From Brachionus rotundiformis (taxonomy: Eukaryota; Rotifera; Eurotatoria; Ploima; Brachionidae): 64,000 nt of DNA. Position 1 is the first letter of the stretch; each line of letters starts with the position of its first letter. The notes beneath the pieces were generated by a model, which was not told the origin of the DNA, searched no databases, and worked only from the letters and a program-made list of their open reading frames with translations. The stretch covers positions 434,001-498,000 of the forward strand of contig JAESIW010000115.1 of NCBI GenBank assembly GCA_016802295.1, given 5' to 3'. This document shows, in pieces, positions 35,301-47,300 of the stretch. The position numbers and the translations under genes were made by a program.

Positions 35301-38300
35301 TAAATTTTAAAATAAATTCAAGTGGGCTTAATTAAACTGTGTTAACTTTATAGATGCAAAAACATTAGATTAAAGTAAGGATGCTGAACAGATTAATATA
35401 AATTAAACAAGCTATTATAATTCCTAACCCTGTTTTAAAATTTTAGTTTAAAATTGAAAAAATATTTTAATAATCCCAATGTTGTCAGAATTTCAAAAGC
35501 TTGTTTTATTCAATTAATTAATTTAATAAAAACAAGCTTTAAATTTGCATATAAATGTAGCCTGGATGCACCGTATCAAAACCTGTCACATAAAAATATT
35601 TCCAATTAGTTAATTAAATGTGAATGATTAAATTTTTAGCTATGATGCGGCCAATGAAGAAGAAAGCAACATGATATCTTCGGATAGCCAAGCTCGGATA
35701 GAGGGCGTTCGCAAGCGCTTTGTCCGCTCACCGCCATCGACCCCCGTTAATTCAAGCAATTTATTCCAAAATGAGTCAAGCCAAATAAAATATGAACCAG
35801 AAGACACCAAATTTCAGGCAACGATTGACTTTGTTCGAGCCTACTTGGACAACGTAGTTCAACAGACATCTCCATTTGGAGACAGAGAACAGAATAAGCT
35901 TACATTTGAAGTAAACAAAAATTATTAAAAAAAATTTATCTCTCAATTATTTATTTTAAATTTTTGTAAAGGTTGTTAATTTGGCAAAAAATTTAATCTA
36001 TTTTGGTTTCTATAGCTTCAAAGATTTGCTTAAACTTACCAAAACTTTATTGGAAATACTTGACCACGACGACAATACGACCAATTCCAGTTCCAGCGAA
36101 GATCAAGGTAGGAAAAATCCTTACGAGCATGTTTGCTTGATTTGTTAATTTGATTTTTTAAATTGCATTACATTTAGCATCAGATATATTTGGCAAAAAT
36201 GCTGCATCCTTAAACTCGACCCAACTGAGCCATAAAATCTCTGATGAAAAAAGTGAAAAAGCACCTAAAAGGTCTTATTCAAGCTTTGGCTTAATGCATT
36301 TTGCTAATGATTATACTAATGATGTGCATATAAATGTCCATAGTCATTCGTCAAAGCACTTAAATCGCTACGGCCTTAATTTTCTCACCCATGAAAATAT
36401 AGTCTATGAAACCAAGCTTAGAATAATAGATATCCTGCAGGTTTGTTGTGCTTTTATTTGCCACACTTTCCCAAGGCCGTCCCATTCCCAAATTAAATTT
36501 TTTTTTTAATTTTTGTTTTGGTAAATATGTAGCACAGAGCAATTCTATCCTCAGTCTGAATAAACTAGAAGATTATTTTTTGTACAATGAGGAGGAAGAG
36601 AGTGTATCGCGGAATTATCTGATGTTGATAGAAGATCGTTTCATGGCCAGAGTAGCCGAAGAGTCGCAGTCAAGCGAGTCGGCATCGACCTTTGGCAACA
36701 AAAACTTGGTCACACAAGGTTCGAGCCCAAATAATCAATCGAACTCTACTAATTTACTAACTCATGCGGATAAGTTAATAATTAAGGCTAAAGTGTACAT
36801 ACTGGAAATACTAGAGGTACTTGGAAATAGCTTTGAGTCCCTTAGCAACCTCGGCCTTGATTTTTCTTATTCAATTTTATAAATATATTTTTTTTAAGTT
36901 TATTCTCAATGTTCGTCTTGATTACAGACTTACTTATTTGCTGTCACTGTTCAAAAAAGCCTATGAAAACGCCTACAGCAGCTCAAATGGCATACCTGAC
37001 AAAAAAGCCTTTATTAAGCTAGTTGCTGAAGCTGAGAAAATATTTCGTAATGAAAAAGAGCTTACTGATTTGGATTTAGATGGAGCTGGAGGAAAAACAG
37101 TGAGTGTATTTTTGTTATTTTTTATAACTTTTTTGTACTTTTATAAATAAATTAATTTTAAATTAATATAAAATTGATAATATTTTTTTCATATTTTCGC
37201 ATCATATAATTTTACATATTTTGTCTATGAATCCAGAATGGAATTTTTTATATTTTACTGAAGCTTAATGATCAAAATCAAATTATCATGATCAAAAATT
37301 AATCTTAAAATAGGATTTTACAATTTTTTAATAATAATTGAATTAATTTCAGAGACACATTTTTAGATAAAGAAAATCATGTTAAACATAGCCAAGTATT
37401 TAATTTTCCATCAACATAAATTGGGAATATTGTGTCACCACATACTCAAGTATGACCAACACACATTCAATTCCTGACAAGCACACAATTAGAAAGTTTA
37501 AAAAAAACACACACACAAATCAAATATTCCATTTTAGATAATATTTACAAGAACAAGATTGATTATTCAAAAAATTTAGGCTCAACTCTATTAAATTTAT
37601 TAATTTTTAAAAAATATTTTTTTGCTAGTTTTGACATAGCTGTACAAACAGTTGGTACAGAACTTAATTCGTCAAGATTAATTGAATAGTATTTTGTCAG
37701 ATCTCGTAAAAAATCCAAAAATTGTAATAAAGCTTTCTTCTATTTATTAAAATTGCGTTTTATTGACTGATTAAATTACTCAATAGGGCTATTGGTACAG
37801 GCATAGCCAGGAGGCGAACCAAAAATTTCAAGATTTTCAAGATTCTTTTATTTTAACAACACACATTAAATGTGTGTTTTTCGAGTTGTGTGCTCATCAG
37901 GAATTGAATGTGTGGTGGTTAGGGACACCCACATAAAAATACATACTTTATTTTTTATTTTTTCTTATTCACTCCTTGTGGAGCATAGGGTTACTACTTT
38001 TGATTTCCACTCAAGTCGATCTTTTGCCTTCACCTTTGCTTCTCCCCATGTCATTCCCATTTCGATGAGCTCTTTCGTGATCGTTGACCTTCATGCTACT
38101 GCTGGTCGTCCTACCTTATGTCGCCCTTGAGGTGTCCATTGAAGGGCCCTTTTTGGTATCCGTGTATTTTTCACCCTAAGTGCATGCCCGAGCCATCGAA
38201 GCCTTTTGTTCTTGATGCATTGACTTAATGACTCTGATTTTGTCATTCTGTTTAGGTCAGCATTCGACAGTGTCTCAGGCCAGTGTATCCCGAGAATCCT

Positions 38301-41300
38301 CCGCAGGCTTCCAGTGTGGAAGGTGTTAAGGCTTTTTCTATCAGATTCACTCATCCCCCAACATTCACTTTTGTACATCAATGTTGCTTTAACTTCACTG
38401 TTATATAGTTTAAGTTTTGTTTCCTTGCTGTAGCTTTTTGATTTCCATGTTGGTCGGAGTCTAGCAAATACACTCTTTGCTTTAGCAAGTCTATTCTTAA
38501 TGTCTCTGTGTGTTCCGAAACTTGTACTGATAGTGCTACCTAGGTATGTGAATTCACTTACACACTCGATTTGTGTACCATCAATGGTGATCGGTGAATT
38601 TGGTGTTTATGCACATAACTTTCGTTTTGGCTCCATTAATTTCGAGTACGGTTGGTATAACGTTGTTCGCCAAGTTTTGCGTCTTCATATGCATATCTCC
38701 TTCTGTACTAGATATTAGCACCAGATCGTCCGCAAAGTCTAAGTCTTCTAGTTTTGCAGTTAATCCCCATTGAATACCTCTCGCACTAACAACTGTTTTC
38801 TTCATGACATAGTCAATCAATATTAGGAATAGTGTCGGAGAGAGAACGCACCCTTGCCTGACTCCTGTACACACTTTGAAACTCTCAGATTTTCCTCTTT
38901 CCAGAATCACGCTACACTCGAAATTCTTGTAGAAGAGTTTTATCAAGATACATACTTTATTGGGAAAGTAATATTAAACTATAAACTTATTTATTATAAA
39001 TATAAAGCTTTCGGGTCTAAATCAAATTAGATTTAATTAAGGCCATTATTAAAATATCTTTAAAATTATTTTAAATGGTCACTTTTTTACAAATTCATTC
39101 TCTAACATACCATACCAGGTTTGTTCTTATGTCATTGACAATCTCTTCAATTGAAAAAATAAATTACTAAAATAATAATTAAATTAAAAAAAAATAGTTT
39201 TTAAGAGTTCTTCTAAAACTAATAATGCACGACTATCCACCACTGGTCAGCGGATCTCTGCAACTATTGTTTCGGCATTTTAGTCAAATTCAAGAAACTC
39301 TATCAGCTTTTAAACAGGTAGTTGAGAATCAAATACTTAAAAAAATCTAAATATTAAAAAAAACTATTTTCAAGATTCAATTATTGGTGTCGGACGATGA
39401 CGTCAACAATTATAATAAAATCAAGACCGATTTGGACAAATTGCGTCTTCTGGTAGAACAATCTGAGCTTTGGATCTTTAAAAAAAAAGAGAACTCAAAA
39501 GAAGAGTCAGAATCAAACAAGAGTAGCAAGAGAACTTCGAGTGTCAAACCTAGTCATAAAATGGACAGAAAATTACCTGACAATCTTGATGCCGATTCTT
39601 TGGCTCTTTGGGAACTTGACAATGGTCCAGAAATAGAAAACTCAGCTGTTCAAAAATACAAAGAGTTGTATACAATTTTACGAAACCTTATCAAACTATG
39701 TGTCAATCAAACTGTTTTGCCTAATGGTACAATTAAAAAAAAGCCAAGACGAAATGACCAACGCCTATTGCGTAACATGGGTGTACATAACATAGTCCTC
39801 GACTTGACCAAGATAACCTACGAAAAGCTAGAAGATAAACGAATGAAAGTAATCATGAAGACAGCCCATGAGTTTTTGCAAAATTTTTGCTTTTCCAATC
39901 CTCATAATCAAGCTTTGCTGCACGAGAAAATCGACTTGACCCATTACCCATCTAACGAATGGGAGGCAAAAACAGCAACTTATATCTTTAAAGATAATTC
40001 AATTCTTTTAAATGAAATAAATGAAAGATTGATACAAAATTTTATCCATGCCCTTGAACATCAGAGTATAGAAGAGTCCAAGGTGCCTTATTTGGAGTTT
40101 TTGCAGACAATCTGTGTGATTGATGGCCACGAGATAAAAAAGTGCCAGGACATGATTATTGCAGAATTGATGAACTCGGACATAATGAGTTTTAGTTCGG
40201 ACAAGACCCACATTGACGAAATATGCCAATTGATGCAAAAACAGAAGCAAAGTGATGGCACCAGTGCTTTAAATGGTCAACTCTCATTTCACATAAATTT
40301 AATCAAAGTTTTAATTAGCTGTACCATGGGAAAAAACACATTTACCGAAATAAAGTGTCACACAATTTTGTCCTTGGAAGACATTGAAAAAGTGGTTACA
40401 AACAAGCACTGTCTGGTCGAAGTAAAGGAGACTTATTTGAATTTTTTGTACCATTGCCACATTGATACTGAAAATGAAACCAAGGAAATATTTACACAAC
40501 CTTACATATGGAACATTTTTGAAAGCTTTATTCAGGACATAAATTTGGTTTGCCATTCGAATGACAAATATGTCGATAGAGCTCTGCAAAATTATGTGGC
40601 CGAGAGTGTAGTGGAAGTGGTCAGTGGGTTTTTCAATCATACACAATTTAACCAAATACCCCAACCTCAGGTAAGAAAAAAGAAAATTTTTTTTTTAAAT
40701 TTATCTAAATAACTCAAAAAAGTTATAAAAATTAACTTTCATCAACAATTTAAAAACTTGTTCTCATATCTATAAAAATTTCTTATTTACACAATTTTTA
40801 TTCATAAAAAATTATGGGTCGACCTTTTCAGCACAAAAAAATAACCATCCAACACAATTTCAAAACGCTCAGCACAAAATGATTTCTTCTTACCACAAAA
40901 ATTAAAATTTAAAAAAAATACTTTTAGCACAAAAATTAAAAATGAAATAAATGCATTCAACACAGTATATTATTTAGAAAAAAAACATTAAACACAAAAA
41001 TTTTTTTTTTAATTAGTTCCAAAAAATGAAGGGAAATTTAACAAAAATTAATTTAAATTTTTTTGTAAATTAATACAAGATGTTTTTATTTAGAAATAAA
41101 TTTAAGAAATAATAAACAAATTGTTTACCTAACCCAAGATAAACCAATTATTTATTCAAAATGTTATAAGATTAACCTTAACTTAAGTAAGAAATGTTCT
41201 TGCAAGTTTTTCACTAAATTACGATATTGTGCACATTTATTGGCATTAAAAGAACTGTTTAAAAAAAAAGTACCAATTTGTCAATAAACCTAAAAGAGGT

Positions 41301-44300
41301 AGAGCAAAAAATGCGGAAAAATGGTTTTCAAGAGACTAATTTTTTAAATATCTTTTCTTAAAGCTTCAAAATCTACATAAAAATTAAAGTAAAAATTTAT
41401 CTTATTATAAATATTTTTGTATTGAATAAAAACTTCTTTTGTGTCAAGTATTTTTTTTTAAACAAAATTTTTTGTGCTAAGAAGAAAGCGAATTGTGTTT
41501 AAAATTTTTTCATTGTGCTAATCAGAAATTGATTGTGCCGAAATAATATTCCCAAAAATTATTAAAATTTTGGGATATAAAATTTTTGATAAAGTTTTGT
41601 GAACAGAGCAAAATTAAAAAGTTTTATGATTTGGTAAAAATAATTGGATCCTTGTTTCCATGGCATTTTATGTGATAAAATGAAATACATTATAAGATAA
41701 AGTAATAATAATAATAAGCTACGGGAAGCAAGCTTGTGGGGGCGACCTAGTAGAAGGTCATGAAGGCATCGTAGCGATTCTTGAATCGATTGACTGAGTC
41801 CGAGTTAATGACCTCAGTTGGTAGAGCCATTCACATATTGACAATCCTGTTCGCAAAGAAATTGGTTCTATGCGTACAATTGGTTGAGGCTTGACAGGAC
41901 AGTCTCCTTGTGTGCCCCTGAATCCTGCACGAACTGAGAGAGTGAGCTGTTGTGAACTTGGAGGTTAGCCCAGCACACTTCATTGATGCCATTTATGAGC
42001 TTGTACTGTTGGATCATGTCCGGTTTAGGATGGCAGGGCGGTTTTTCTAAGTCCAGTTCCTAAATCTCGGAACAAGCTTGGTTAAATTAGATAAAAATTT
42101 TTTGAAAAAAAAACTTTGAAACAAGAGGAATAATAAATAATTTTAAATGATTGTACCATTCTTAATCATTTAATTTTTATCTTTTAAAGGTTAAATAATT
42201 TTTAAGGTTCCAATACAAAAAATTCAAAAAATTATTATATTAACAAAAAAAATACCTAATTTCAAATGATAAATAATTTTGCCTAATAGACTTCAAATGG
42301 TTCGATTCCTCTTCTGTGTCGTTCAGAATTTTTAGAGCCTAAAAAATTCATGGCACTCACCTATAACTTGGTCATTGCTAGAATGGCAAGTTAATGTCAT
42401 TTTCTAAGTAAATGTTGATTAAATAAAATAATGACTGGAATCTTAATTTGTTGTGGATTACTTAATTGCCTTTTTACTTTGAAAAAATCTCACCTTTCAC
42501 CTCACATTTATCAGTGATGCCTTCTATTTGGCATAAGAATGCAAAATTTTATGACTTACTTAATGGTAATTTAAAATTTGTGGTATTGGGGTTTCTTAAA
42601 AAGTGCCATTTTTAAATTTTGAGCCAATATGTTTAATTATTTTATCTAAATTTCCATTTTAAAATACTTTGAAAAAAAATTCTAAACCAAAAGAAAAAAA
42701 ATGATTTTTAATTTTAAGGCACGAAGTTGGACATATAGAAATCTCTATAAAAAAATGCTTCTGTTATTTCGCTGCAATTGGCTAACAGATGTGCAGCGCT
42801 CGACCATTTCCTGTATATTTGGCGCTATGTTGGAAAAAACCAATTTTATGGGAGAAACCGAATTGCCACTGCCAAAACATTTCGACTCAACAGAAACTGA
42901 GCAGACCGATGAGAAGAGCAGAGCTGAGTCAGAAATCCAAAATATCTACAGCAATCAAGAAAGTCAATTTAACAACAACCAGGATTATTTCAAAAATTCC
43001 AAAACATCACTCGATACCAAACATGATACGCGTATTGTCAACGAGTCTTTCCAAGATAGTGTTATGCTGTTAGAAGAAGGTTTCGGCTCAAAAATGCAAG
43101 CTGAAATGCTTGTATTGGTTGACGTTTTGCACAAACCTGCCGCGATATTTCCATCCAATTCAGCATTCAGAATCAAAGCTCAAGACAAACGCTTTATTGG
43201 AAAGTAAGCTTAACAATTAAGCATGGCCAGAACCAAAATTCAAAAACTACAAATTTAGATTAATAAATCATGCAAAATATCTCAGAGATAAACTTGAAAA
43301 TCAATTGTGTATTAAATTGCTACAAATTCTTAGGGAAATGATACCTAATGAGAACGAGGTTAATTCTAAAATAATTTTGCTTGAGGTTTTAAATTCTTTC
43401 TTATAAATATGAATGTTGTAATCTTGATGTTGTCTCCTTAATTGCATGATTTTTCCACTTTAAATGTAATTAAACCTTTTTTTGTTGTAAAGCTTGATTG
43501 CTCATTCAAAATGTTTACTTGAGGCAAAAGTAAAATCGGATTATATGCAAGTGAATCTGATTCAAATATTTCGCCAAATGGTTTTCCATAACTATTACCC
43601 TATGCATGATAAGCTGGTTTACGTCTATGGCTAATTGCCAAATAAATAAAATTTACAATTAAAATTTAAGGCTGAAGAATTGCGAAAGAATTTGCTGACA
43701 AAGTATCTGGAAGATGAAAATGACATGGACGATTTTAAAAGAAGCGGGTCCACTTCAAGTCTTGGCTCCAGCATTAAGTCCAAAGCAAGCGAGATGAGTT
43801 CGTTTAATGTGAAAAATTTGGAAGAGGAGGACGAGCGTGACCAAAAGCGCTACGAAATTCAGTGCGAGTTGAACAATCAAGGAGCCAGTGATTTGGTCAT
43901 TGATTTGTTCATGAGTGACATAACAAACAAAGTTTTTAAAGAAAGTGTTCTATTGGGAATAGCGCTGCTTGAAGGAGGCAATACACAAGTGCAAGTAAGT
44001 CAGCATTTTGTATCCATAAGATGGTTGAGCTAAAATAATTTAATTTGTTTTTTGTCAGAAAACTATCTATGACCGTCTAATAAGTGAAAAGAATTCAGAA
44101 AAATTTTGCAAGGCTTTTCATGATCGGATAGATATTGCCCAAAAAGAGATCAAAAATTTAAACAGTTTTATGTCTACTGAAATTACAGATGGTAATTATT
44201 TTTTAAAATTTTTTATTTAAACTTTAAATTTTAAATAAATTTTTAATATGATAAAATATTGAATCAATGATTATATATCTGATAAGTGCTTTATTTTAAA

Positions 44301-47300
44301 TGATAAAATTTTCACAAAATTCCATTTAGTACTTGGCAATGATGGGAGTTTGAATTTTTTTAAAGATTTTCGATCTTTGGTCAAGTTTTCTACCATTTTA
44401 ATGGGCTGTGCTAATATATGACTTTTAATTTATGACTTATGTATTTAATAAAGAATTTTTTAAATTATCATTTAGAATAAATTTGGTATCAAAAAATAAA
44501 ACAAAAAGCTTAAAGTTTCTTAACTATTTTTGCAAACACTTTGATAATTAATGGAGCAATCAATGTTACATCATGCTGCATTTACATAACAATTTTTAAG
44601 TTGAGAAAAATAGTTAAGAATCTTTTAGTTTTATTCTATGGGACAAAATTTATTCTAGATGATAATTGTAAAAATTCCTAATGATCATATATTGGTTCGG
44701 TAAATGTGAATGTTGGTACATTAATTTGGTAGAAAGCATAAGAATAATTTAAATGTTATTTGTTTAATGTACCACACAAAGAATGCAAAATTAATCCTGT
44801 GTTGAAACTTAGACATAAATTGTGTCATATAATGACATTTTTGCTGATATCACTTAATTAGTTGACTAACTATAAACTATCATTTGAAAAGCATTTACTT
44901 AAACATGTTAAAAAAGACAAAAGATAACTTCTTTTTCAGACCGCAACAATACTTAAAAGAAAGTTGTCTTGGTAACAGTATAGGCAGTTATTCACTGACC
45001 AAGGGTCAGTTATTTAGATAAACAATAGTTTCTAGCTGTTGCCAATCATTAAATTTTTAGTGACCATAAGGTCGACAGCTCATTTTCCTTTTTATTATCG
45101 GTATAATTAAATAAATGTACTACTGGTTAAGAGTTTAATTAGCAATGATAGAAATTCATTGCTAATTATACTCTTTAATTTATTAAACTTTTTTAATTTA
45201 AATATTTTTTGTGATCAAAGATCGTCAAATTCATAAAAAAATGGTATGGTCTAATTGTTCAATTTATGTGAAAATCTTTTATCAAATTTATTTAAATCCG
45301 ATAAAAAAATTTAGAATTCAAAATTTGTTAAAATATAAAAATTTTAAAAAACTTAAAATTTTTAGATTATTAAAAAATCTGATCTAATAGAAATAAAATA
45401 ATTTAATTTCTTTTAGTCACAAAAATCAAGACAGTTAGCCAACAGTATGCAAACCAGACAAATGGTGCAGATGATGCTCTTTTGGACGACAACAGCTCAC
45501 TTATGACCCATCGTACACGTGCCAATCGATCTGACAGTATAGGAACAAACGCCACAATGGGATTTTCAAATCCAAATCATTTGGGAGCCTCTCAGGCCAA
45601 TCTTCCTGAAGACATAGCAATCATGGAAATAATTCTCAGATTCCTGCAACTTCTTTGTGAAAATCACAATGCTGAATTACAAAATTTTCTTCGAGTACAA
45701 CAAACCAACAAAAATAGCTACAATTTGGTCTGCGAAACTCTACAATTTCTGGACTGTATTTGTGGTTCGACCACTGGTGGTCTGGGCCTGCTCGGCTTAT
45801 GGATCAACGAAAACAATGTTCATTTGATTAATCAAGCTTTGGAAACTCTTACTGAATATTGCCAAGGCCCATGTCATGCCAACCAATATGCCATCATTAA
45901 CCACGAATCAAATGGAATCGACATTGTCATAGCATTGATTTTAAACGACATACAGCCCTTGTCCAAGAATAATGTTGAAATGTTTTTAGCTTTAAAAGAC
46001 AACGCTTCCAAGCTGCTTTTGGCTGTGATGGAAAGCAGCGATGATACGGCTAATGCCGAACGCATATTGTACAACATAACCCCAAAAGCTTTGATAGACG
46101 TAATTAGGGAAGCGTTTGAGCAAGGCAAAGAAATGGATCAACAAGCAGAAATAGCCAAAATTCATCGCAAAGAAAGCACTGGTAGTAAAAAGTCAGAGCA
46201 TTTGGAAATCAATGAGGCCATGAGCGAAACAGATGAGCTGTTTGTTCGCCGCTCTGTTTCTTCTATGCTTGATAGTGTCAAAGATGAGGATGAGAGCCAG
46301 AATAGTGAAAATAGTGACGAGAGCGAAGGAGCTGCGCCGCGAGAAGTTGGTCATAATTTGTATATTCTGGCCCATAAATTGGCCAAGTTTAACAAAGAGC
46401 TAAGTGTTTTATTGAAATCAAAAGACAATCAGGAAAACGAAGCACTTGCCTATTATGCGGCTCACACGGCTCAGATTGAAATAATACGCGACGATCGAGC
46501 CATGGAACAAATTGTGTTCCCAGTGCCAACTATATGTGAATACCTAACCCAGGAAACTAAGCAAAGGATATTCCTAACAACTGAAAAAGATGAACAAAAT
46601 AGTAAAATAACAGGCTATTTTGAACAAGTTGATATGATGTGGAACGAAATGAAATGGCAAAAAAAACTCAGACAACAACGATGGTTGTATTGGTTCAGCT
46701 CACATATGAGTTTATGGAGTGATATATCATTCAATTTTGCGGTTTTAATAAATCTCCTAGTGGCCATTTTTTACCCATTTGATAGGGGCATCAAAGACCT
46801 GGACCCCAAAATAAGTGTGCTAATTTGGACCTCTTTGCTTATTTCACTGGCATTCATTATTTCTTATCCAAACAAAACCGGTATTCGCACATTCATTGCA
46901 TCCGCAATTCTACGACTAATTTATTCTCTGGGTCTCGAGCCTACATTATGGCTAATCGGCTCCATAAATGTCATAAATAAAGGAATTTTTTTGGTTAGCT
47001 ACATGGGAAATAGGGGCATATTTTCCCATTCTTTTAAGAACATATTTAGTGATTTTGAGTTTTTGTATCACATATTATATTTGGTACTGTGCCTTTTTGG
47101 TCTTTGTGGACATGAATTCTTCTACGGCCTTCTGGTAAGTAACCTTTAATTTTATAGCTAACAAAATTAAATAAATATCTCTTGTTTTTTTATTCTTAAT
47201 TAAAGTTGTAAACTATTACTTAATTTGATTTTTGAGATAGAAAATTTTAAATATCAGATTAAGTTTATTAGCGAATTTATTTAAGTTATTTATTTAAGTT

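Noticed and set aside
42290..42330. GGTTCGATTCC resembles a tRNA B box
   Set aside because: The flanking bases do not pair as a T stem, and no A box, anticodon arm or acceptor stem can be drawn upstream. Not a tRNA; at most a very old SINE trace.
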